Shown here piece after piece: positions 57,245-64,000 of a stretch of 64,000 nt of DNA. Made by a program: the position numbers and the translations under genes. This DNA comes from Hyphomicrobiaceae bacterium (GTDB taxonomy: Bacteria > Pseudomonadota > Alphaproteobacteria > Rhizobiales > Hyphomicrobiaceae): the NCBI GenBank assembly GCA_022844275.1, contig JALHMB010000005.1, forward strand, positions 1 through 64,000. Direction: 5' to 3'. Position 1 is the stretch's first letter, and every line of letters starts with the position of its first letter. The notes under the pieces were generated by a model. That model was not told where the DNA came from, ran no database searches, and worked only from the letters and a program-made list of their open reading frames with translations.

Positions 57245-57321
57245 CTAAAGCGTCGGACCTTAAATGCGACCCACGCCTGGGCTTATCTCAAAGTCGAATT
57301 TAGGGTCCAAAGATGCTTTAG
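57245..57321. repeat. Imperfect palindrome, CTAAAGC family, copy 1
   Basis: The left arm 57245-57270 pairs with the right arm 57293-57321, with a few mismatches and a short bulge. Ends are CTAAAGC/GCTTTAG. It begins 26 bases after the molybdenum hydroxylase stop. It is AT-rich relative to the surroundings. Confidence 0.8.
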
Positions 57322-57332
57322 AATATAATGCT

Positions 57333-57408
57333 CTAAAGCAACTTTGGAATTGAAATTCACTCCCACCCAGCCGCGAATTGAGGTGAATATCAAATCCGTT
57401 GCTTTAAG
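57333..57408. repeat. Imperfect palindrome, CTAAAGC family, copy 2
   Basis: The left arm 57333-57360 pairs with 57383-57408, with some mismatches. The outer ends are CTAAAGCAAC/GTTGCTTTAAG. It lies 11 bases after copy 1 and its right end runs into the AAGGAGG ribosome-binding site of otnK, so it might also affect otnK translation. Confidence 0.75.
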
Positions 57409-57419
57409 GAGGGCCGCCC

Positions 57420-58685
57420 ATGCTGCTCGGATGCATCGCCGATGACCTGACGGGCGCGACCGATCTCGCGCTCATGCTGACGCGCGCCGGTATGAAGACG
57501 GTGCAAGTCATGCAGGTACCTGAGAAAGACGCGGACCTCTCGGGTTACGATGCGGTCGTCGTCGCGCTCAAGACGCGGACATGCCCTGTGGGCGAGGCCG
57601 TTTCGCTTTCGCTCGCCGCGGCTGGTGCACTGCTGGCAGGCGGCGCAAAGCAGCTCTTCTTCAAGTATTGCTCGACGTTCGACTCGACGGATGAAGGCAA
57701 CATCGGTCCTGTCGCGGAGGCGCTGCTCGCTCATCTCGGCGCACGGCAGGCGATCGTGTGCCCGGCGTTCCCGACGAACAAGCGAACCGTATATCAGGGC
57801 AATCTCTTTGTCGGCGACGTGCCACTCGCCGAGAGCCCGATGAAGGATCATCCGCTGACACCGATGCGCGACTCGAACCTCGTGCGCGTTCTTCAGCGGC
57901 AGACGAAGCTCAAGGTCGGGCTCGTGCCGTTCGCAACCGTCGACGCGGGTGCTGAGGCAATCAAGGCAGCCATGGCCGCCGCCGACCAGCGCGACGAGCG
58001 CTGCCTCGTTCTCGATGCCATCACCGACCGCCACCTGATCGACATGGGCACAGCCGCAGCCGGCATGAAGCTGATCACGGGCGGCTCGGGCGTTGCGCTC
58101 GGCCTGCCGGCGAACTTCGTGCGGCAGGGCTTGATGAAAGCCGCCGAGGCGCCCGCATCCATGCGCGCACCCAAAGGCCGAGCGCTGATCCTCGCCGGCA
58201 GCTGCAGTGCGGCGACGCGCGGACAGGTGCAGGCGGCAGTCGCGGCCGGTCTTCCGACGCTGCGCCTCGATCCGCTCGCGCTCGCTTCGGGCGAGATGAG
58301 TGCCGGCCGCATTGTTGCCTGGGCTAAGGACCAATCGGCCGAGCGCCCGCCGCTCATCTATTCGAGCGCCGACCCCGACGCGGTCGCCGCGGCGCAGGCG
58401 AAGCTCGGTCGCGACAAGGCCGGAGCCGTCGTCGAGGAAGCACTCGCCACGGCAGCAATCGGTCTCGCCGAGGCCGGCTTCAGCCGCATGATCGTCGCCG
58501 GTGGCGAGACGTCGGGCGCCGTCGTCAACGGCCTCGGCGTGACGACGCTGGAGATCGGCCCCGAGATCGATCCCGGCGTGCCATGGACGCGCGCCATAGG
58601 CGGCCGCGACATGGTGCTGGCGCTCAAGTCCGGAAACTTCGGCGCGCCGGACTTCTTCCTCAAGGCCTGGAACAAGCTGTCATGA
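57420..58685 (+). CDS. otnK: 3-oxo-tetronate kinase (four-carbon acid sugar kinase)
   Basis: A 421-residue DUF1537 kinase. The N-terminal ADDLTGATDLALMLTRAGM motif and KYCSTFDSTDEGNIGP bind the sugar acid. The C-terminal nucleotide domain has AGSCSAATRGQV, VAGGETSGAVVNGLGV and the final GGRDMVLALKSGNFG. It phosphorylates 3-oxo-tetronates at O4. AAGGAGG precedes ATG 57420. It is followed by otnC (ATGA overlap), the enzyme for its product. Confidence 0.92.
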   Translation: MLLGCIADDLTGATDLALMLTRAGMKTVQVMQVPEKDADLSGYDAVVVALKTRTCPVGEAVSLSLAAAGALLAGGAKQLFFKYCSTFDSTDEGNIGPVAEALLAHLGARQAIVCPAFPTNKRTVYQGNLFVGDVPLAESPMKDHPLTPMRDSNLVRVLQRQTKLKVGLVPFATVDAGAEAIKAAMAAADQRDERCLVLDAITDRHLIDMGTAAAGMKLITGGSGVALGLPANFVRQGLMKAAEAPASMRAPKGRALILAGSCSAATRGQVQAAVAAGLPTLRLDPLALASGEMSAGRIVAWAKDQSAERPPLIYSSADPDAVAAAQAKLGRDKAGAVVEEALATAAIGLAEAGFSRMIVAGGETSGAVVNGLGVTTLEIGPEIDPGVPWTRAIGGRDMVLALKSGNFGAPDFFLKAWNKLS

Positions 58686-59314
58686 GCGAGAGCCGCCAGC
58701 GCGAGGAAATCGTGCGAGCGGGGGCCTCGCTGTTCGATCGCGGGTTGACGCACGGCTCGACGGGCAACATCTCCGTCGCGCTTCCCGACGGCGGCTGGTT
58801 GATGACGCCGACCGGATCCTCGCTTGGCACGCTCGACCCCGCGCGCCTCTCCCGGCTCGATGCCTCAGGCAAGCTCATCGATGGCGACAAGCCGACAAAA
58901 GAGGCCTTCCTCCACACCACGATGTATGGCGCGCGGCCTGGCAGCGGCGCGGTCGTGCACCTTCACTCGACGCACTCCGTCGCCGTAAGCTGCCTCGACG
59001 GCATCGATCACAGCAACTGCCTGCCGCCGATCACGGCTTACTACGCGATGCGCATCGGACGCCTGCCGCTCGTGCCGTACTACCCACCCGGCGACGAGAC
59101 GCTCGCGAACGCCGTTGGCGCACTCGCCGGCAAGCATCATGCCGTGCTGCTCGCCAATCACGGACCTGTCGTGGCAGGCGCGAGCCTGTCCGCTGCGCAG
59201 GATGCCATCGAGGAACTCGAGGAGACGGCCAAGCTCTTTCTCATGCTGCGCGGCGAGCGCCTGCGCCTGCTGACGGACGAGCAGGTCACCGAGCTCGAGC
59301 GCCGCTTCCGCTGA
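58682..59314 (+). CDS. otnC: 3-oxo-tetronate 4-phosphate decarboxylase
   Basis: A 210-residue class II aldolase/adducin-fold enzyme that decarboxylates 3-oxo-tetronate 4-phosphate to dihydroxyacetone phosphate and CO2. The N-terminal SLFDRGLTHGSTGNISV, the metal-binding HLHSTHS and the LLANHGPVV segment fit. ATG 58682 overlaps otnK's stop. Together with otnK it forms the known tetronate catabolic core. Confidence 0.9.
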   Translation: MSESRQREEIVRAGASLFDRGLTHGSTGNISVALPDGGWLMTPTGSSLGTLDPARLSRLDASGKLIDGDKPTKEAFLHTTMYGARPGSGAVVHLHSTHSVAVSCLDGIDHSNCLPPITAYYAMRIGRLPLVPYYPPGDETLANAVGALAGKHHAVLLANHGPVVAGASLSAAQDAIEELEETAKLFLMLRGERLRLLTDEQVTELERRFR

Positions 59315-59345
59315 ACTCATTCAAAAATCAAACCGAGGAAACACC

Positions 59346-60095
59346 ATGGCCAATGCGATCGATCTCAAGGACCGGATTGCCGTCGTCACGGGCGGCGCGC
59401 AGGGTATCGGCCGTGCCATCGCCGAACGCTTCATCGCCTCGGGTGCCAAGCTCGCGATCTGGGATATGGACAAGCCGCTTGCGGACAAGACCGCAAAGGC
59501 ACTCGGACAGGCTTCGAAGGCTTATGCGGTCGACGTGACCAATCCGGAGTCCATCGAGAGCGCCGTAAAAGCGACGCTCACCGACTTCAAGCGGATCGAC
59601 ATTCTCGTCAACAATGCGGGCATCGCGGGCGGCAACGCACCGACATGGGAGCTGCCAGTCGCTGACTGGCAGCGCGTCATCCGCATCAATCTCGATGGAC
59701 CCTTCTACTGCTGCCGCGCTGTCGTGCCGACCATGATCGCGCAGAAGTACGGGCGCATCATCAATATTGCCTCGATCGCCGGCAAGGAGGGCAATCCCAA
59801 TGCCGCACACTACTCGGCCTCGAAGGCCGGCGTCATCGGACTGACCAAGAGCCTCGCCAAGGAGCTGGCGCAGTACGACATCGCGGTGAACGCCATCACG
59901 CCGGCCGCGGCCAAGACTGCGATCTTCGATCAGATGACGCAGCAGCAGATCGACTACATGCTCTCGAAGATTCCGCGCGCACGCTTCGTCAACGTCGAGG
60001 AGATTGCAGCGCTCGCGGCCTTCGCGGCATCCGAGGACTGCTCGTTTACGACCGGCAGCGTCCTCGACATCTCGGGCGGCCGCGCGACGTATTGA
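59346..60095 (+). CDS. SDR-family oxidoreductase in the otn unit
   Basis: A 249-residue SDR with TGGAQGIGRA, NNAG and the intact catalytic Ser-Tyr-Lys set (NIASIAG, HYSASKAG). It follows otnC by 31 bases with an AGGAAA site and is probably co-transcribed. It could oxidise the C3 hydroxyl of a tetronate to provide the 3-oxo substrate, a step usually done by a different fold (LtnD or DenD). This assignment is inference from context. Confidence 0.88.
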   Translation: MANAIDLKDRIAVVTGGAQGIGRAIAERFIASGAKLAIWDMDKPLADKTAKALGQASKAYAVDVTNPESIESAVKATLTDFKRIDILVNNAGIAGGNAPTWELPVADWQRVIRINLDGPFYCCRAVVPTMIAQKYGRIINIASIAGKEGNPNAAHYSASKAGVIGLTKSLAKELAQYDIAVNAITPAAAKTAIFDQMTQQQIDYMLSKIPRARFVNVEEIAALAAFAASEDCSFTTGSVLDISGGRATY

Positions 60096-60096
60096 G

Positions 60097-60351
60097 CTAG
60101 CGTTTGCCTTTCGGCTTCAGCCGGCGTGGAATGCCGCCAGCGTCGTTGGCAGGAATGACGCGAGCACTCGCCTTCAAGGCCTCCCGCAGGGTTACCGGAC
60201 GGTGATGCTTCTTGAGGAGATCGCGGAAGGCCTCATCCGCAAGTTCCTGGATGCTTGCCAAGCTGTCGCGCGACAACCCCTCGAGCGCGCGCCAAGTCTC
60301 GCCGTCGAACTCGATGAGTTTGCGGACGGAGCCGTCGGTCTTCGTCACCAT
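60097..60351 (-). CDS. Small ribbon-helix-helix-like protein
   Basis: An 84-residue basic protein with an N-terminal strand (VRKLIEFDGETWRALEGLSRDS) and two helices (IQELADEAFRDLLKKHHRPVTLREALKAS), an arrangement like RHH/CopG antitoxins or DNA-binding proteins. No toxin gene adjoins. ATG 60351 is chosen; the longer reading frame upstream lies within argE in another frame. Confidence 0.6.
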   Translation of the reverse strand: MVTKTDGSVRKLIEFDGETWRALEGLSRDSLASIQELADEAFRDLLKKHHRPVTLREALKASARVIPANDAGGIPRRLKPKGKR

Positions 60352-60386
60352 GGGGCCTCCGCTGTGAAGCGAGGCGGCAATCCGCC

Positions 60387-61547
60387 CTATTCCGTCGCCA
60401 CATCGATGACGCGGCCAAGATACGCCAGGCAGCGCTCGAGCTCGCTGATGGCAACGAACTCGTTGGCCTGATGTGCCTGATCGATGCTGCCCGGGCCACA
60501 TACGACCGACGAGCAGCCGGCCGCCTGGAAATGGCTCGCCTCGGTGCCGTATGCGACGGCGAACGTCTCGTTCTGCCCGACAAGCTTGAGGGCCAGCGAC
60601 GTCGCCACGGAATTCTCGCCCGACGAGAAGGCGGGCAGCACGCCCGTCGGCGTCGTCACGATCGCGCAATCCTCGCTCACGGCACGCATCGGCGGCAGCA
60701 CGTGCTTTTGCGCGTAATCGTCGAATTCCTTGACGAGGGCCGGTATGTCCAAGCCCGGCAGCGCACGCACGCCCCAATACATGTCGCAGTGCGGCGGGAT
60801 GATGTTGTGCGCGACGCCACCCGAGATCGAGCCGACCGAGATCGAGGAATAGGGCGGATCGAAACGAGGATTGATCTGGCTCGCCTTCAACCGCTCCTCG
60901 ATGCGCCGAAGCTCCATCGCGAGATCGGCCGCCGCGAAGATCGCCGAGGCGCCGAGCTGCGGCTTTGATGAGTGCGCCGCCTGTCCCGTAATCTCAGTGT
61001 GGAAGCGATAGCCACCCTTGTGCGCATCGACGACGGTCATCAACGTCGGCTCGCCAACCAGCACGACGCCGGGCGTCGGAAGGCTCTTGCCGAACTCCGC
61101 GATCATGGGCTTCACGCCCGTGCAGCCCACTTCCTCATCATAAGAGAACACGATGTTGAGCGGTCGCTTGAGCGCGCGCCGATTCATCTCAGGCACCAGC
61201 GCGAGCACGCACGCGAGATAGCCCTTCATGTCGCACGTGCCGCGCCCGTAGAGACGCCCGTCCTTCTCGACCAGCTCGAATGGGTCGGTTTCCCAGGGCT
61301 GGCCCGCGACCGGCACAACGTCCATGTGACCCGAAAAGGCTATGCCACCGTCCCCCGGGGGACCGATGGTCGCAAAGAGATTTGCGTGAATGCCGTCGTC
61401 CGAGGGGAGCAGCGTGGCCGTCACACCCTGCCTGGCCAGATAGTCGCGGATGAATTCGGCGCAGGGCAGATTGGTCTTCGCGCTCGTCGTGTCGAACGAC
61501 ACCAGCTTCGCGAGCAAAGCCTTGGTGTCGGAAAGTAGGGACGACAT
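60387..61547 (-). CDS. argE: Acetylornithine deacetylase or related M20 amidohydrolase
   Basis: A 386-residue M20 peptidase-fold enzyme with GHMDVVPV (zinc His and Asp), GRGTCDMKGYLAC, the bridging SYDEEVGCTG Glu pair, VVGEP-type loop and C-terminal YGTEASHFQAAG. It is similar to ArgE, which deacetylates N2-acetylornithine in arginine synthesis. Related M20 members act on succinyl-diaminopimelate or other N-acyl amino acids. AGGAG precedes ATG 61547. Confidence 0.85.
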   Translation of the reverse strand: MSSLLSDTKALLAKLVSFDTTSAKTNLPCAEFIRDYLARQGVTATLLPSDDGIHANLFATIGPPGDGGIAFSGHMDVVPVAGQPWETDPFELVEKDGRLYGRGTCDMKGYLACVLALVPEMNRRALKRPLNIVFSYDEEVGCTGVKPMIAEFGKSLPTPGVVLVGEPTLMTVVDAHKGGYRFHTEITGQAAHSSKPQLGASAIFAAADLAMELRRIEERLKASQINPRFDPPYSSISVGSISGGVAHNIIPPHCDMYWGVRALPGLDIPALVKEFDDYAQKHVLPPMRAVSEDCAIVTTPTGVLPAFSSGENSVATSLALKLVGQNETFAVAYGTEASHFQAAGCSSVVCGPGSIDQAHQANEFVAISELERCLAYLGRVIDVATE

Positions 61548-61576
61548 TCATACTCCTTGGTTGTAGCGCCTGTCGC

Positions 61577-61969
61577 TCAATTCAGGCTGCGCCGTGCGAA
61601 CGGGCTGTCGAGCGAGAACGCGGGGACCGCGATATCGATGAGCGTGCCGTTGGTCTTCTCCATCTGATAGGAGCCGACCATGATCCCCGATGTGGTCTTG
61701 AGCGGGCAGCCGGAGGTGTACTCGAAGGACTCGCCCGGGCCGATCACCGGCGTCTGCCCGACGACGCCCGGCCCGCGCACTTCCTCGACATGGCCGTTGG
61801 CGTCGGTGATACGCCAGTAGCGCGAGCGGAGCTGGACCGTCTCGCTACCTTCGTTGAGGATCTCGACCGTGTAGGACCAGAAGTACCGCCCTTCGTCGGG
61901 CGCGGACTGTGCTTCCAGGTACTCCGGCCGGACACGCACGCGGATCGAGCGCGTGACCTGTTCGTACAT
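61577..61969 (-). CDS. apaG: ApaG protein
   Basis: A 130-residue fibronectin-III-like protein of the ApaG family, with [25 protein letters not shown] and GIMVGSYQM motifs. ApaG is associated with Co2+/Mg2+ homeostasis and Ap4A metabolism in other bacteria, but its biochemical role is unsettled. It lies 29 bases upstream of argE on the same strand. Confidence 0.95.
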   Translation of the reverse strand: MYEQVTRSIRVRVRPEYLEAQSAPDEGRYFWSYTVEILNEGSETVQLRSRYWRITDANGHVEEVRGPGVVGQTPVIGPGESFEYTSGCPLKTTSGIMVGSYQMEKTNGTLIDIAVPAFSLDSPFARRSLN

Positions 61970-62085
61970 GTGATGAGCTCGGTGATTGGCGCGAGCGGCC
62001 GCGAAACGCGACGACCATTATAATCTTACGAGGTCGTGCGGGGTCTTGTCTCTGTCGAATCGTGCAGGGAGGGTCGGCAAAACAC

Positions 62086-63321
62086 CTATTGGGCCGCTTT
62101 GGTGCCGTAGCGCTTCGCGATATAATCCTCAACGATCGTCTTGAACTCGCCCGCAATATTCGGCCCGCGGAGCGTCATGGCCTTGCGCCCGTCGATGAAA
62201 ACCGGAGCCGACGGCGTCTCGCCCGTGCCAGGAAGCGATATACCGATATCGGCGTGTTTCGACTCTCCCGGGCCATTCACGATGCAGCCCATGACGGCAA
62301 GGTTCAACCCCTCGACGCCCGGGTAGCGCTCGCGCCACTCGGGCATACGCTCGCGGATCATGGTCTGCACGTCCCGCGCCAGCTCCTGGAAGACTGTCGA
62401 GGTCGTGCGGCCGCAGCCGGGGCAAGCGGCGACGATCGGCATGAACGTCCTGAGGCCCATGACCTGCAGCAGCTCCTGCGCGGCCTGCACTTCGAGAGTA
62501 CGGTCGCCGCCGGGCTCGGGCGTCAGCGAATAGCGGATCGTGTCGCCGATGCCGGCCTGCAGCACGATGCCCATGGCGGCCGATGACGCGACGATGCCCT
62601 TGGAGCCCATGCCGGCCTCGGTAAGGCCGAGGTGCAAGGCATAGTGGCAGCGCTCGGCCAGCATGGAATAGACCGCGATCAGATCCTGCACGGCCGAGAC
62701 CTTGGCCGAGATCACGATGCGGTCGCCGCCGAGGCCGAGCTCCTCGGCACGATGCGCCGAGAGCACCGCCGACTGCACGATCGCCTCGTGCATGACAGAG
62801 CGTGCTGGCTTGGGCGTGGCGCTCTTCGCGTTCTCGTCCATGAGATGCGTCAGCAGCTCCTGGTCGAGCGAGCCCCAGTTCACGCCGATGCGCACGGGCT
62901 TGTTGTGCTTGAGCGCGAGATCGATGATCGCTGAGAACTGCCGGTCCTTCTTGTCCTTGAAGCCGACGTTGCCGGGATTGATGCGGTACTTGTCGAGCGC
63001 CTCAGCGCACGCGGGATTCTCGGCGAGCAGGGTGTGGCCGTTGTAGTGGAAATCGCCGACGATCGGAACTCTCACACGCATCTTCGCGAGCTTCTCGCGG
63101 ATCAGCGGAACGGCCTTCGCAGCTTCGTCGCGGTCAACGGTGATGCGAACGATCTCGGAGCCAGCACGCGCGAGCGCCGCGACCTGCCGTGCTGTGCCCT
63201 CAGCGTCCGCTGTGTCGGTGTTGGTCATCGACTGAACGACGATCGGCGCGCCGCCGCCCACGATCACGCCACCAACGTTCACGGCATGGGTCTGGCGGCG
63301 TTCAGCGGGACTCGTCAGCAT
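62086..63321 (-). CDS. ispG: 4-hydroxy-3-methylbut-2-en-1-yl diphosphate synthase
   Basis: A 411-residue MEP-pathway enzyme (GcpE) converting MEcPP to HMBPP. The iron-sulfur ligands are present: the CPGCG pair, then the Cys of [11 protein letters not shown] followed by the conserved Glu. The N-terminal TIM barrel has [11 protein letters not shown] and INPGNVG. The frame runs a further 67 codons upstream, but ATG 63321, after an AAAGG, matches the normal N-terminus. Confidence 0.95.
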   Translation of the reverse strand: MLTSPAERRQTHAVNVGGVIVGGGAPIVVQSMTNTDTADAEGTARQVAALARAGSEIVRITVDRDEAAKAVPLIREKLAKMRVRVPIVGDFHYNGHTLLAENPACAEALDKYRINPGNVGFKDKKDRQFSAIIDLALKHNKPVRIGVNWGSLDQELLTHLMDENAKSATPKPARSVMHEAIVQSAVLSAHRAEELGLGGDRIVISAKVSAVQDLIAVYSMLAERCHYALHLGLTEAGMGSKGIVASSAAMGIVLQAGIGDTIRYSLTPEPGGDRTLEVQAAQELLQVMGLRTFMPIVAACPGCGRTTSTVFQELARDVQTMIRERMPEWRERYPGVEGLNLAVMGCIVNGPGESKHADIGISLPGTGETPSAPVFIDGRKAMTLRGPNIAGEFKTIVEDYIAKRYGTKAAQ

Positions 63322-63391
63322 GTCGCGGCCTTTTTCCGATCGGATTGCAGTTCCGGCACCCTTGATTGCCACACCTTCATGACACTTCCAA

Positions 63392-64000
63392 CTACCGTCG
63401 CTGCAGCGAGAACGCCGCCGCCAACGAAGCCAGGCAGAAAGCCGAGAGAACCACGACAATAGCGGGGCCCGCCGGTACATCCCAGGCGACCGACAGCGCG
63501 AGGCCCCCAGCCGTGCCGACAATCCCCAGCCCAGCGGCTCCCACCACCATGGCCTCCGGCGTCGCGGAGAACGGTCGAGCGGCGGCGGCCGGCATGATCA
63601 TGAAGGCGACGATCAGCAGAACGCCGACGACCTTCATGGCAACCGCGATGATGAACGCGAGGAGCATGATCAAGGCCGCCTCGGCACGCGCCGTATTGTG
63701 CCCTTCGGCCGCGGCCAGCTCCTTATGTACGGCGACGGCGACGAGCGTCTTCCAGAAGAGCGCGATTGCTCCCAGCACGAGTGCGCCACCGAAGTAGACC
63801 CAGAGGATGTCCCCCTCGGTAACCGCCAAGATATCTCCGAAGAGATAGCCCATGAGGTCAAGGCGCTGGCCCGAAAGCCGTGCCGCCGCAATGAGCCCGA
63901 GCGCCAGGGCCGCGTGCGAAAGAATGCCAAGGAGGCTGTCCACGGGGAGCAGCGGCTGACGCTCCAGCACGACCAGAACGGCGCCGACGGCGAGCGAGAC
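63392..64000 (-). CDS. znuB: Zinc/manganese ABC transporter permease, C-terminal part
   Basis: A ZnuB-type metal ABC permease cut by the right edge of the window; the frame is still open at 64000. The visible ~202 residues include several helices and the conserved [37 protein letters not shown] and the C-terminal [19 protein letters not shown]. It would supply Zn2+ (or Mn2+) together with znuA and znuC, presumably beyond the window. It lies 70 bases upstream of ispG on the same strand. Confidence 0.88.
   Translation of the reverse strand, partial: VSLAVGAVLVVLERQPLLPVDSLLGILSHAALALGLIAAARLSGQRLDLMGYLFGDILAVTEGDILWVYFGGALVLGAIALFWKTLVAVAVHKELAAAEGHNTARAEAALIMLLAFIIAVAMKVVGVLLIVAFMIMPAAAARPFSATPEAMVVGAAGLGIVGTAGGLALSVAWDVPAGPAIVVVLSAFCLASLAAAFSLQRR

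Overview
The window is high-GC, densely coded DNA from an alphaproteobacterium, most likely of the order Hyphomicrobiales (Rhizobiales). The evidence is the gene content and arrangement: ileS-lspA followed by a small lipoprotein gene, DUF1036 next to pyruvate kinase, an ATE/Bpt-type aminoacyl-transferase, holC, apaG, ispG, an amphi-Trp protein, and an IleRS whose C-terminal zinc knuckle has decayed. Genus cannot be read from the sequence. Most of the window is ordinary chromosome. The far left (1-154) ends in a 3' half of a tRNA-Arg gene, which suggests the right edge of an integrated element lying outside the window.

Layout. 1-456: element edge and a gene-poor stretch. 457-2286: CocE/NonD esterase. 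2308-8561 (minus): GlxA/GbdR-like regulator and heterotetrameric sarcosine oxidase soxBDAG. 8853-10327: a CMP-nonulosonate-synthetase-like gene converging on a GT42-sialyltransferase-like gene. 10484-15175: VOC protein, FAH-family hydrolase, TPR protein, acyl-CoA dehydrogenase, and an Asp-box beta-propeller paired with a MoaD/ThiS-like protein. 15265-17325 (minus): an ECF42-type sigma factor with its YciI (DGPF) partner and a DUF1428 protein. 17475-22748: small membrane protein, DUF4846 protein, HTH protein and two tandem TM/coiled-coil/TPR paralogues. 22904-23650: an SDR lacking the usual catalytic Tyr. 23929-30197: ileS, lspA, lipoprotein, an Ala/Trp/Pro-rich protein with a dyad-rich promoter, holC and bpt. 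30410-40434: membrane protein, RidA, dienelactone hydrolase, amphi-Trp, secreted peptide, transketolase, TIM-barrel isomerase, VIT1/CCC1 transporter, PfkB kinase, desaturase and CDF transporter. 40439-46062 (minus): parC, glycerate 2-kinase, DUF1036, pyruvate kinase. 46270-47136: a GTPase-less EF-G-like protein (domains IV-V). 47301-54656: a complete peptide/opine-type ABC importer with two near-duplicate binding proteins. 54903-57218: an orphan molybdenum hydroxylase large subunit, flanked on both sides by doublets of imperfect palindromes. 57420-60095: otnK-otnC-SDR for four-carbon acid sugars. 60097-64000 (minus): RHH-like protein, argE, apaG, ispG and the C-terminal part of znuB.

Functional reading. 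The catabolic themes are N-methylated glycine (sox), hydroxy-acid and acid-sugar carbon (glycerate kinase to pyruvate kinase; otnK/otnC releasing a triose phosphate), and import through the Dpp/Opp-type transporter. None of these is strongly coupled to the others by sequence alone. The least explained items are the GTPase-free EF-G domain IV-V protein, the NeuA-like/GT42-like pair, the MoaD-like/Asp-box pair, and the two families of doubled palindromes around the molybdenum hydroxylase gene. No CRISPR array, insertion sequence, transposase, integrase or complete RNA gene was seen.
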